From: Thermohalobaculum sp039184865
GTDB taxonomy: Bacteria > Pseudomonadota > Alphaproteobacteria > Rhodobacterales > Rhodobacteraceae
Length of the DNA stretch: 64,000 bases
Direction of reading: 5' to 3'
Assembly: GCA_039184865.1 (NCBI GenBank)
Contig: JBCDAV010000003.1
Coordinates: 124,001-188,000, forward strand
The notes beneath the pieces are model-generated. The model did not search any database and was not told where the DNA came from. It was given only the letters and a program-made list of their open reading frames with translations. This document shows, in pieces, positions 26,125 through 34,175 of this stretch (position 1 is its first letter; the number at the start of each line of letters is the position of its first letter). The translations under genes and the position numbers were made by a program.

Positions 26125-26721
26125 TATTGTCAAACACTTTTTTAACGCTGATATTGCAACAGCAATGTCGTTGCTAGACTACGGATTTGCCGAACTCCGG
26201 CTCTATGACTTTATCACATTATTATAGCGCAGGAGGGAGGTGAACAAAAGCACGAGTTGCAGTTCAGCTTTTTCCCGATAGCCGCCGTTGGCACAGTCCG
26301 CACTGAATGCCAGCGTCATTCTCGCACTCGACCCAAACGATACACTTAGATGAACAATGGCTAGACGCTGCGCTGTCAAAAAGCTGCGCGGTTCAGTTTA
26401 AGCTCGTGGAGGCGGGAGAAAATTCTCCGGGGCCTGGACCTCTTTCCCGTGTCGATCACTGGAAGGACCAGAACAAAATGTGATTGCGCAGTCACGTCAC
26501 CCGGGCTGCCTCGGGCGGTACTTCACCGCGTTTCCCCGATCTTGCCAGCCGTCTTTGGCGCCCCGAATACAGCCGAACTTACATCTTGATCAATCTACGC
26601 GGGCGGACTCTCGAACGCACTCAGTGCACGGGGCGGGGTTCCAGCGGCGACTGGTTGAGATCCGATTGGAGTTCGCGACGAACTGATTGAATCCGCTGGC
26701 CCGAACCTGCGCACGTGCACA
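26125..26721. other. Long non-coding spacer at the right edge of the AT-rich island
   Basis: About 600 bp with no supported gene. The left half is AT-rich and the GC content rises again after about 26480. Two overlapping 68-codon plus-strand frames (26480-26690) contain Arg/Ser-rich sequence such as GTSPRFPDLASRLWRPEYS and could be a decayed fragment, but no family can be named and no ribosome binding site is seen. Confidence 0.45.
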
Positions 26722-27681
26722 CTACTCGGGACGCGCCAGCATCGCCTCGATCAGTTCCTGAACATGGAGAGCTTCCTGAATGGTCGCGAGCTTGTGCGGC
26801 TCCCCGCGCATGCCCTTGTCCATCTCGTCGAGCTGGCCCTTCAGGCTGACCGCGCGCGGGTCGCTGGGCGGCGGGGCGACCTGCTCGAACGGTCCGCCCT
26901 GCGATGCCGACAACATGAAGAACTCGGAAACGCGATAACTTTTGTCGGCGCCCTTGATGGTGACCTCTTGGCGGTCGGGCTGCTCTCCGCCGACGGATCC
27001 GAGGATCGATACTGGCACGCCGTCGGCATTCTCAAACCGGGCGGCGATGTGCGTCTCGCAAAGGGTCAGATCGGCGGAAAAGGTCGGATGCGCCCAGATC
27101 AGTTTCAGCGGGCCGAGCACCCGCGCGCTGAAGAAGACGAAATGCGAGATCACTTCTCGGGTGTAGCCGCCTTCGGCCGCGAACCTCAGCCAGTCAGCCT
27201 CGACCTGCCAGGCGCGCGGCCAGCGCGGATAGGTGACGACGATGTCGATCCCGGCGGGCGCGCCCATCGTGGCGTCAGAGGTCACGGTCGCCAGAGCCTC
27301 GCCCGCCGCTTGCGTGAAATTGACGGTCGCCGGGACGCCAGCCTGTTCGAGCCGTGCGACCAGATCCCGGCTCTCGGCCACGTCCACGCCCAGCGGCTTC
27401 TCCAGGAAGACCGCCTTGCCGGAGGACGCCGCCGAAAGTGCGTAGGCTTTGCGCGGCACCGGGGGACAGGCGAGGTAGACGAGATCGGAGGCGGCGATCA
27501 CGGCGTCGGCGTCCGCCGCTATGCTTGCTGAGGGAGCGAGTGTCGATGCGAGCGCGCAAGACTCGGGGGAAGGATCCCAAAGGGCAACGGGCTCGAAATT
27601 TTCGTGCCGCTCCATGTGTTCGAGCATCCTGCGGCCCATGATCCCGAGCCCGATGATGCCGACCTTGTGGCTGTTGGACAT
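26722..27681 (-). CDS. Gfo/Idh/MocA-family NAD(P)-dependent oxidoreductase
   Basis: 319 aa from the ATG at 27681 (GGAGG five bases upstream). An N-terminal Rossmann domain has GIIGLGIMGRRMLEHM (GxGxxG) and FLEKPLGVDVAESRDLVARL, the EKP motif whose Lys is catalytic in this family. The C-terminal alpha/beta domain contains WRPRAWQVEAD-like and ALHVQELIEAMLARPE segments. Family members oxidise sugars, inositols or related polyols. No transporter or sugar gene is adjacent, so the substrate is open. It starts the right flank of the AT-rich island. Confidence 0.88.
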   Translation of the reverse strand: MSNSHKVGIIGLGIMGRRMLEHMERHENFEPVALWDPSPESCALASTLAPSASIAADADAVIAASDLVYLACPPVPRKAYALSAASSGKAVFLEKPLGVDVAESRDLVARLEQAGVPATVNFTQAAGEALATVTSDATMGAPAGIDIVVTYPRWPRAWQVEADWLRFAAEGGYTREVISHFVFFSARVLGPLKLIWAHPTFSADLTLCETHIAARFENADGVPVSILGSVGGEQPDRQEVTIKGADKSYRVSEFFMLSASQGGPFEQVAPPPSDPRAVSLKGQLDEMDKGMRGEPHKLATIQEALHVQELIEAMLARPE

Positions 27682-27887
27682 GTCTGCCTCCACGTTCGCG
27701 TACGGTGTTCAGGGTCCGCTGCCTCGCCAGATCAGGCTTAGGATTTAGGTGAGCCGACGTCATCCCGAAGTGTGATGACGATGAAGTCCGCCGCGATTCC
27801 CGGCGTATGCAGGGCACTTGCTTCGCGGCCCAAGCGCGGATCGCGGAAAAAGGCAGGGCGCGACGGGCCGCGCCCCGCGGTTCGGTG

Positions 27888-28346
27888 TCAGAGGGCCTTG
27901 CGGAATGTGACCTTGTCGTCTCCATCCGCCCAGAAGTCCCGGATGCGGGCTTCCTCGCTATAGCCCGCGTTTCGATAGAACTGCCGGGTCCGGGCGAAGT
28001 CCGCCGTGCCTGATGTGTCGGCGATCAGGATGCGCTGGCCGCTGTCGCGCAGATCGGTCTCGAGCTGTTCGACGAGCGCCGTGCCCGCGCCGCAGCCCTG
28101 CCGGTCAGCGCGCACGCCGATGGCGAGCATGTTCCACGCGCCCTCGGCAAGCTGCTCCTGAACGGCATAACAGAAACCGATAATGGTGCCGTCCTCTTCG
28201 CAGGTCAGCCAGCGGCTGTCGTGGTCGCCGCCGGAGAGGAAGCCGCTCGCGAGGTCGGGGAGCATGTCAGCCGGGAACAGTTCGATGTCCTTCAGGATGA
28301 GTTGGAGGGCGGGGATGTCGGAGGACGCTGTGGGTCTGATTTTCAT
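27888..28346 (-). CDS. GNAT-family N-acetyltransferase
   Basis: 152 aa from the ATG at 28346 (a GTG at 28361 is an alternative start). GNAT motif A is visible as MLAIGVRADRQGCGAGTALVEQLE, with the acetyl-CoA pyrophosphate-binding Q/R-x-x-G-x-G/A core (RQGCGAG), followed by ILIADTSGTADFARTRQFYRNAGYSEEARI (motif B). The substrate is unknown. It lies 206 bp downstream of the start of the Gfo/Idh/MocA gene, on the same strand. Confidence 0.88.
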   Translation of the reverse strand: MKIRPTASSDIPALQLILKDIELFPADMLPDLASGFLSGGDHDSRWLTCEEDGTIIGFCYAVQEQLAEGAWNMLAIGVRADRQGCGAGTALVEQLETDLRDSGQRILIADTSGTADFARTRQFYRNAGYSEEARIRDFWADGDDKVTFRKAL

Positions 28347-28670
28347 GTCTGGTTCTTTCACGATGCCGGTACCCGGACGCCGTCGCGCATGGCTGAGGGG
28401 CGGCCATGGGTCCGGTCAGGATGTTTGTGCTGGGTGAGTTCCGGCCAAGCGAAAAGAGCGGCTTGCGCGCATGATGCGGAGGCCGGATCTCGGTCAGCAA
28501 GCCCACCGGGTGGGGCTAGCGGTTGCCCGCAATCGTGAACATAAAGTCTCCCTCACCCGGCCTGTAGCCGGGCATGGGGCGGGGTAGCAGGCGCGGTTCC
28601 CACATACAACAGGTCTGGCGATCGTCGTCGAAAGGAAGATCCGTGCCTTGCGGTTCGACCGTGAACGTGT
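28347..28670. other. Non-coding spacer with a possible coding remnant
   Basis: About 320 bp between the GNAT gene and imuA. On the minus strand, 28516-28668 carries an open frame without a good start whose product (TFTVEPQGTDLPFDDDRQTC, then MWEPRLLPRPMPGYRPGEGD) has natural-looking composition and codon use. It may be the tail of a decayed gene. In species with a complete cassette, imuB would begin about here. No gene is called. Confidence 0.4.
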
Positions 28671-29234
28671 TCAGGCGAGCACGAGGTCGCCCGGTGCCTC
28701 GGCGAACTGACCCGTCGCGCCGTTCCATGCCACATGCCACTGACCGAGGCGGCCTTTCTTGTTCTTCAGGATCTCCCAGTGCTGGCGCGCGGCACCGCCG
28801 CCCGGCATCGGGGCGCAGCGCCACCGGGTCTCGGCGGCATTGGTGCGCAGCCGCGTTTCGGGCACGAGACAAAGCCCCCTTGCCCCGCCAGTCCCGGCAG
28901 CCAGTTGCAGGCGACGGCTGGCGGTGAGATCCGGGGCTTCGCCCAGTTCGCCGATGATCAGGGGGGCCGCACCGGAGCGCAGCGCTTCCTCCATCACCTG
29001 CAGGATCGGCAGGGCGCCTGTCGGCTGCACGAGGATCAGCCGGGCCGGATCGAGGAAGGTGGCAATCCCCGGCGGATAGAGCGTTTCGGGCACGCGGCGA
29101 TCCTGCACCCAGAGCACAGCGCCCTGCAGACGCGCCGCCAGCGCCAGCGCAAAAGTTCGCCGACCCGCACCTGTGGCCTCGTGAACGCGGGCGGTGGCAA
29201 GCAAATCGAGATCCGGGTGCGCGGGCGCTGGCAT
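28671..29234 (-). CDS. imuA: ImuA-like SOS mutagenesis protein
   Basis: 187 aa from the ATG at 29234 (GGAGA seven bases upstream). A divergent RecA-like core is recognisable: LLATARVHEATGAGRRTFAL, GAVLWVQDRRVPETLYPPG, LDPARLILVQPTGALPILQV with MEEALRSGAAPLIIGELGEA, and SRRLQLAAGTGGARGLCLVP, following the Rhodobacteraceae ImuA pattern. ImuA works with ImuB and DnaE2 in damage-induced mutagenesis. Here neither imuB nor dnaE2 follows, so it is an orphan. A LexA-type box lies upstream (29250-29264), which supports SOS control and the assignment. Confidence 0.78.
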   Translation of the reverse strand: MPAPAHPDLDLLATARVHEATGAGRRTFALALAARLQGAVLWVQDRRVPETLYPPGIATFLDPARLILVQPTGALPILQVMEEALRSGAAPLIIGELGEAPDLTASRRLQLAAGTGGARGLCLVPETRLRTNAAETRWRCAPMPGGGAARQHWEILKNKKGRLGQWHVAWNGATGQFAEAPGDLVLA

Positions 29235-29249
29235 GGGCAATCTCCAAAT

Positions 29250-29264
29250 GTTTCTAATTTGTTC
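29250..29264. promoter_or_regulatory. LexA (SOS) box upstream of imuA
   Basis: GTTT-CTAATTT-GTTC, one mismatch from the alphaproteobacterial consensus GTTC-N7-GTTC. It is 16-30 bp upstream of the imuA start codon, overlapping the expected promoter. It also lies between imuA and the divergent SDR gene. Confidence 0.6.
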
Positions 29265-29376
29265 TCATTTTTGCCAGCGCGATCCGATTCTGTCGAGTCC
29301 CGTCTTATCCGTGGCTCGGCTTGCAATTTTCGATCTCGCATCTTTCAGTGGATCGATTGAGAGCTGGGGAACCACC

Positions 29377-30081
29377 ATGTTGAGTCCTGACAACCGGGTC
29401 ATCCTGATCACCGGTGCCAATCGCGGTATCGGCCTTGCCACGGCGCGCAAGCTGGCCGCTGCCGGGTACACTCTGAGCCTCGGCGCACGTCAGCCGAACA
29501 CGATCCCGCTGGCGGGGATCGGCGACGTTCACACGCACGTCTGGGAGGCGACCGATCAGGCCACCTCGCAGGCCTGGGTGGCTGCCGTGATGGAGCGGTT
29601 CGAGCGTCTCGATGGCATCGTCCTGAACGCCGGTGTCGAGATCGGTGGATCGCTGGAGACAGGCACCGAGGACGAGTTCGACACGATGTTCGCGGTCAAC
29701 TTCAAGGGGCCGCTCTGGCTCGCCCGTGCAGCGCTGCCGCATCTTCGCGCCTCGGGTGCCGGACGGGTGATCAATGTCGTCTCGCTGGCCGGCAAACGCG
29801 TGATGCGCAATCAGATCCTCGGCTATTCCGCGTCGAAGCACGCCGCGATGGCGCTGACCCATGCGATCCGGGAGTCGGGCTGGGCCGACGGTGTCAGGGC
29901 GACCTCGGTCTGTCCCGGCATGGTCGACACGCGCATGGTCGAGCACGTCACCGTGCCCGACGGGCAGTACAAGATCGAGCCGGACGCGATCGCCGAGACC
30001 GTGGCCTATGCGCTGAGCCTGCCGAACAGCGCGGCCGTCGCCGAGGTGCTGGTGAACAGCCGTTACGAAGCGATGTTCTGA
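29377..30081 (+). CDS. Short-chain dehydrogenase/reductase
   Basis: 234 aa from the ATG at 29377 (GGGGA seven bases upstream). Classical SDR: TGANRGIG cofactor loop (residues 11-18), NAG in LDGIVLNAGVEIGG, catalytic Ser in INVVSLAGKR and the YxxxK motif as YSASKHA. The two lysine/arginine positions after the first glycine loop do not settle NAD versus NADP preference. Its stop is three bases before the MlrC-like gene, so the two are probably one transcript. Substrate unknown. Confidence 0.9.
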   Translation: MLSPDNRVILITGANRGIGLATARKLAAAGYTLSLGARQPNTIPLAGIGDVHTHVWEATDQATSQAWVAAVMERFERLDGIVLNAGVEIGGSLETGTEDEFDTMFAVNFKGPLWLARAALPHLRASGAGRVINVVSLAGKRVMRNQILGYSASKHAAMALTHAIRESGWADGVRATSVCPGMVDTRMVEHVTVPDGQYKIEPDAIAETVAYALSLPNSAAVAEVLVNSRYEAMF

Positions 30082-30083
30082 TC

Positions 30084-31562
30084 GTGCGCCCCCGGATCGC
30101 GATCGCCGGGTTCCAGCACGAGACGAACACCTTCGCCCCTGTCGCGACGGGGTTTGCCGATTTCGAGGATGGCGGCGGCTGGCCGGGCCTGACGCGCGGT
30201 GCGGATGTCCTGACGACCTTTCGCGGGCTGAATATCCCGCTGAGCGGTTTTCTGTCGGCGGCTGAACCCAAGGCTGAGCTTGTTCCAATCCTCTGGACCA
30301 GTGCCGAGCCGGCGGCGCAGGTCTCGCGCGATGCATTTGACCGGATCACCGGGATGATCCTGGACGGCATCACGGCGGCCGGGCCGCTGGACGGGATCTA
30401 TCTCGACCTGCACGGCGCGATGGTGACCGAGAATCACGATGACGGCGAGGTCGAGATCCTGCGCCGTGTGCGCGCTCTGGTCGGGACCGGGATGCCGATT
30501 GCGGTCAGCCTGGACCTGCACGCGAATATCTCCCCGGAGTTTGTCGGGCTGGCCGATGCGATCACGATTTACCGGACCTATCCACATCTCGACATGGATG
30601 CGACGGGTGCCCGCGCGTGGTCTCTGCTGAAGCAGGTGATCGAAACCGGGAAGCGCCCGGCGACAGCCTTCCGCCAGTCCGATCACCTTCTGCCACTGTC
30701 GGCGCAGTGCACCGAATTCGGTCCTGTCGCCGCGCTGTATCACGCGGTTGCAGAATGTTCCGGCGGCACCCTGCTTTCGGCCGATGTCGCGCTCGGGTTT
30801 CCGCTGGCGGATATCCCGGATGCCGGTCCTTCGCTGGTGGTCCATGCGGAGGACACGGCGTCGGCCGAGGCTTGTGCCGATGAGCTATTGGCGAAGCTGG
30901 ACGAGGCCGTGGCGACGGCGGACAACGCTCTTCTGGGTCCGCGCGAGGCGGTGTCACAAGCATTGGCGCTGACGCAGAATGGCGGGTGCGTCGTGCTGGC
31001 CGACGTGCAAGACAATTCCGGTGCGGGCGCGATGTCGGATACGACCGGGCTCTTGGCCGCACTCGTAGAGAGCGAGGCGGACAGGTGCCTGCTCGGAACC
31101 CTTTGGGATCCGGAAGCCGCCAACCTCGCCCATTCGGCCGGCGTTGGTGCCACCATCGATTTGTCGCTCGGCGGAAATCACGGTCCAGACGGCGTCGGGC
31201 CGTTCCGCTGCTCAGCAGCCGTCGTCGCACTGTCCGACGGGCTTTTCACCTGCACGGGAGAGATGCAGCGCGACGTCTTGACGGATATCGGCCGCACGGC
31301 GCTGTTACGGATTTCGAACGGAGGGGGCGATGTACGCATCGTTGTCTCGACGCGCCGCCATCAGACAATCGATCAGGAACTGTTCCGGCATCTCGGCCTC
31401 GAGCCTGCAGATCATCGGATCGTCGCCGTGAAGAGCACCGTCCACTTCCGGGCCGACTTTGCGCCGATGGCGAAGGCCGTCCTGATGGTCGAGGCGCCGG
31501 GCTACAGCACCTGTCGCCTGAGCAATCTGACCTACCGAAAGCTGCGCGCGAACGCGCGCTGA
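30084..31562 (+). CDS. M81-family metallopeptidase (MlrC-like)
   Basis: 492 aa, GTG start two bases after the SDR stop. MlrC/DUF1485 family: N-terminal IAIAGFQHETNTFAP with the conserved GxxxETN pattern, YLDLHGAMVTENHDD, AVSLDLHANISPEF and YRTYPHLDMDATGARA provide the Asp and His residues that bind zinc in this family. MlrC hydrolyses linearised microcystin in Sphingopyxis; most family members have other, unknown peptide or amide substrates. Convergent with the unusual ten-gene cluster that follows. Confidence 0.9.
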   Translation: MRPRIAIAGFQHETNTFAPVATGFADFEDGGGWPGLTRGADVLTTFRGLNIPLSGFLSAAEPKAELVPILWTSAEPAAQVSRDAFDRITGMILDGITAAGPLDGIYLDLHGAMVTENHDDGEVEILRRVRALVGTGMPIAVSLDLHANISPEFVGLADAITIYRTYPHLDMDATGARAWSLLKQVIETGKRPATAFRQSDHLLPLSAQCTEFGPVAALYHAVAECSGGTLLSADVALGFPLADIPDAGPSLVVHAEDTASAEACADELLAKLDEAVATADNALLGPREAVSQALALTQNGGCVVLADVQDNSGAGAMSDTTGLLAALVESEADRCLLGTLWDPEAANLAHSAGVGATIDLSLGGNHGPDGVGPFRCSAAVVALSDGLFTCTGEMQRDVLTDIGRTALLRISNGGGDVRIVVSTRRHQTIDQELFRHLGLEPADHRIVAVKSTVHFRADFAPMAKAVLMVEAPGYSTCRLSNLTYRKLRANAR

Positions 31563-31583
31563 CCCCCGAAATACCAGGTTGCG

Positions 31584-32264
31584 TCAGGCCGATGCGACGA
31601 GCGTCACGACGACGGTGTCACCGGTGCGGGCGATTGTGTCCGGCGCGGGATCCTGCGCGGAGACCTCGAGATCTTCGGCCGGGTCGGTGATTTCCACGCC
31701 GTCGGCGTCGCGGAACTCGGGTTCGAGCGCGAGGCGATCCAGCACCTCGATCACGTTGCTCGGTTTGCGCGTGTCGAGATCGGGGACGAGGCGCAATTCA
31801 TCCGCTCCGTCAGGCGCGGGCACCGGTACGATCTTGAAGGTCAGCTTGGCCGAGATATCCGCCGTGAAGCCGAACTGGTTCGCGTAGCGGGCATCCACCG
31901 GCGTGCTGTAGAGCCGCCGCGAGGCCGTGTTCAATCCGACCCGCGCAGGGACAGCCCGGACCGACGGTAGCGTGGGCTTCACCGGCGTCGCATTGCGCGC
32001 GCCAGAGGCCCCCTGCCCCATGCGTAAGGCGACCCGAACCTCGCCGCTGGTTTCGGGTAGCGCGTAGAAGGTCGGACGGTAGCCGATTTCCTGCAGCAGC
32101 CTGAGCTTCTCGTCATCGCTCTCGGCATAGATGTCGAGGACCGCGCCGAGCGAGCCTTCGTCGAGTGCGTGCTGCGCCTCGGCGACGCCGCGCCCGACCT
32201 CGGCGATCACGTCCCCGAGGGGAGAGGCAACGACATCCTGCACCAGATTCTTGATATTGCTCAT
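31584..32264 (-). CDS. IAEAQ-family paralogue with C-terminal PASTA-like domain (cluster gene 10)
   Basis: 226 aa from the ATG at 32264 (GGGAG nine bases upstream). N-terminal helix residues 15-38 (PLGDVIAEVGRGVAEAQHAL) matches the family element with VAEAQ in place of IAEAQ. GYRPTFYALP (61-70) is the FY element, and YANQFGFTADIS ... VPVPAP (127-151) is the C-terminal element, here weaker. Residues about 165-224 form a PASTA-like domain (NVIEVLDRLALEPEF ... SAQDPAPDTIARTGDTVVVT). No signal peptide or membrane helix. Last gene of the cluster, 13 bp after gene 9. Function unknown; the domain mix suggests a scaffold or ligand-binding role. Confidence 0.85.
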   Translation of the reverse strand: MSNIKNLVQDVVASPLGDVIAEVGRGVAEAQHALDEGSLGAVLDIYAESDDEKLRLLQEIGYRPTFYALPETSGEVRVALRMGQGASGARNATPVKPTLPSVRAVPARVGLNTASRRLYSTPVDARYANQFGFTADISAKLTFKIVPVPAPDGADELRLVPDLDTRKPSNVIEVLDRLALEPEFRDADGVEITDPAEDLEVSAQDPAPDTIARTGDTVVVTLVASA

Positions 32265-32277
32265 CGCGCAGTCTCCC

Positions 32278-33534
32278 TCATTCCGCAGGTGCCGTGCCGA
32301 AGACCACCAGCACCTCAGCGCCGTGCTTGGCCTGCGCGCCCGCTGCCGGAACCTGGCTGATCGATTGTCCCGGCGTGCCCAGTCCCGGCTTGACGACCTG
32401 ATAGGCCGGCGCGAGGCGCAGCCCGACCGAGCGTATGACACGGCGCGCAGCACTTTCGGTCAGACCCTGCACATCTGGCACGGCCACGTCATCATTGGTT
32501 CCTGTACCGCTGCCGACATGAAGCTCGGTGCTCAGGCCGGATGAGGTGCCATCACCTGTCCCCCCAAGCGCGATGCGGCCACCATCGGCGCTGGGCGTGC
32601 CCTTGAGATCGACGCGCACGGTCCCGATCCGGAACGGGTGCGCCTGGGTCCTCAGGCTCGTGTTCGCGAGGCTCAACTTCGTGCCGAGCCCGGTGACGAG
32701 GTCGGCGACATCTGCATCCACGCCCTTCGTCTTCTCAAGCTCCACCACCTTTGCGGTTGCTTCATCGGCACGCTTCTTTTCGGCGGCCAGAGCCGTCTCG
32801 GCGACCGTGAGGCGGTTGGATGTGGTCAACAGGTCAGCCTTGCTCACCGCAAGCTCCTGGTCCTTCAGGACGATCCGCTGGTTCTGTTCCAGCGTGATGG
32901 CTCGCAGCGCGTCCAGTTCCTTGGTTGATGTGACGGCGACAATGCCTTCGGTCGCGCTTGCAATCCGGTCGGTGCCAGCCGCCGAGATGACGCGGTCATC
33001 GGTGTTCGTCACGATTGATCCGCGCCGGATATCGCCGATGATCACGTCATTTCCGGTTCGCGTCATTGTCGCGAGACTGTCGTTGGCCCCGGCGATCATT
33101 CTGAGATTGCGGTTGAGCGCGACTTCGGAGCGGCCTTCCTGCAAGGAGACGCCCGCAACGGTATGCGGAATGCGGTTGAGACTGGCGGACGCCTTGAGCA
33201 TCGGGAACGCCGTCTCCTCCAACCGATCGATGCGTCCGAAATCGACTTCGAGCAACTGGCGGCGCGGATCGAACTGCATGATCCCGCCGGTTGCGAGAAT
33301 GCGTGGTGCCGGATCACCTTCCTCGACCAGCCTGAGCGTCGGCGCGGCGCGGGCGCCCTCGAAGATCCGGCCGTCGATCTTGAATCCGACCATGCCCTCG
33401 CGGTTCGTCTGAGCCTCGTCAAGCGGCTCCCATGTTCTGGCCTCGAGCAGGAAAACCTCGACCACCAGCGCAAGATCGGCCGCGGGCTTGCCTTCCTCGG
33501 AGAAGATCTGGGCGGTTGCGATGATCCCGCGCAT
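32278..33534 (-). CDS. Beta-sandwich, coiled-coil and PASTA protein (cluster gene 9)
   Basis: 418 aa. Residues 1-60 look like a carboxypeptidase-regulatory or transthyretin-like beta sandwich (GIIATAQIFSEEGKPAADLA, EAQTNREGMVGFKI). Residues 204-270 are a long coiled coil (LDALRAITLEQNQRIVLKDQ onward). Residues 275-322 resemble trypsin-co-occurring type domains (GTKLSLANTSLRTQAHPFRI). Residues 350-413 are a clear PASTA domain (VAVPDVQGLTESAARRVIRS ... ISQVPAAGAQAKHGAEVLVV). No signal peptide. The ATG overlaps the stop of gene 8 by one base (TGATG). Unknown function; the multi-module, binding-domain-only design fits a linker or adaptor in a larger complex. Confidence 0.85.
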   Translation of the reverse strand: MRGIIATAQIFSEEGKPAADLALVVEVFLLEARTWEPLDEAQTNREGMVGFKIDGRIFEGARAAPTLRLVEEGDPAPRILATGGIMQFDPRRQLLEVDFGRIDRLEETAFPMLKASASLNRIPHTVAGVSLQEGRSEVALNRNLRMIAGANDSLATMTRTGNDVIIGDIRRGSIVTNTDDRVISAAGTDRIASATEGIVAVTSTKELDALRAITLEQNQRIVLKDQELAVSKADLLTTSNRLTVAETALAAEKKRADEATAKVVELEKTKGVDADVADLVTGLGTKLSLANTSLRTQAHPFRIGTVRVDLKGTPSADGGRIALGGTGDGTSSGLSTELHVGSGTGTNDDVAVPDVQGLTESAARRVIRSVGLRLAPAYQVVKPGLGTPGQSISQVPAAGAQAKHGAEVLVVFGTAPAE

Positions 33535-34175
33535 CAGCCGATCTCCTTCCCGACGGTCAGGCGGATCGTTTCGGCGCCCATCTCGGCTGTCACGACCACC
33601 ACTGCCTGGCGCTGAAGCTGCGCGCCGAACGTCAGCGACGTGGTCGCGACGCCCGTGTCGTCGCTCGTGATAACGGCCGACCCGAAGGTCACGTTGTTGA
33701 GGCGCGGCGCCGAGACTCCCGCCGCTGCGGACAGTGCGGTGGATGCGGCTGCATCGATGTTGAGCTCGATCTCGGCCCCAGCCAGAAGCTCGCCCGCATT
33801 GTTGCCAACGGTGATTGCCAACTCGCGCGCATTGCCTGTGCCGCGCACCTCTCCCGTCAGGATAGGCAGCGGCAGGCCCTCGCCAGGCGGTACGGCCACA
33901 AAGCGCCCGGTGATCTTGCTCGTGACCTCACGCGAAGCTTCCGACGACTGCACCGGGCGAAAGATCAGCCGCGCGCCGCTGCCCTGCTTTTCCTCGGCTT
34001 CGAGCCTAAAGCCGATCTCGAAGTCCAGATGCGGAATGCGGAACTGTGGCGCCGGGCGGCCGAAGCCGTCGAGCGGCGGGGTCGCGTTCAGTTCCTCCTG
34101 CGCCTCGCGCAGGCTCTCCGCCATCCCGACAAGGATGCTCTCAAGTGTGTCGGCGATAAAGCGCCCTTCGGTCAT
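33534..34175 (-). CDS. Divergent IAEAQ-family paralogue with C-terminal beta-sandwich (cluster gene 8)
   Basis: 213 aa. N-terminal helix 8-30 (ADTLESILVGMAESLREAQE) matches the family helix position with REAQEELN instead of IAEAQxxLD; FRIPHLDFEIGFRLE (45-59) corresponds to the FYxF-then-strand element and ITGRFVAVPP (88-97) to the VPVPAP element. Residues about 100-213 form an Ig-like all-beta domain (SAVITSDDTGVATTSLTFGA). The start overlaps the stop of gene 7 by four bases (ATGA) and its stop overlaps gene 9. No signal peptide. Membership in the family is by pattern and weaker than for the other five paralogues. Confidence 0.82.
   Translation of the reverse strand: MTEGRFIADTLESILVGMAESLREAQEELNATPPLDGFGRPAPQFRIPHLDFEIGFRLEAEEKQGSGARLIFRPVQSSEASREVTSKITGRFVAVPPGEGLPLPILTGEVRGTGNARELAITVGNNAGELLAGAEIELNIDAAASTALSAAAGVSAPRLNNVTFGSAVITSDDTGVATTSLTFGAQLQRQAVVVVTAEMGAETIRLTVGKEIG

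Noticed and set aside
26480..26690. Two overlapping 68-codon plus-strand frames right of the AT-rich island
   Set aside because: No ribosome binding site and no family match by eye; kept only as a possible remnant in the spacer note.
28516..28668. Minus-strand frame downstream of imuA (possible gene tail)
   Set aside because: Coding-like composition but no start codon in a good context and overlap with the imuA end; not enough to call a gene.
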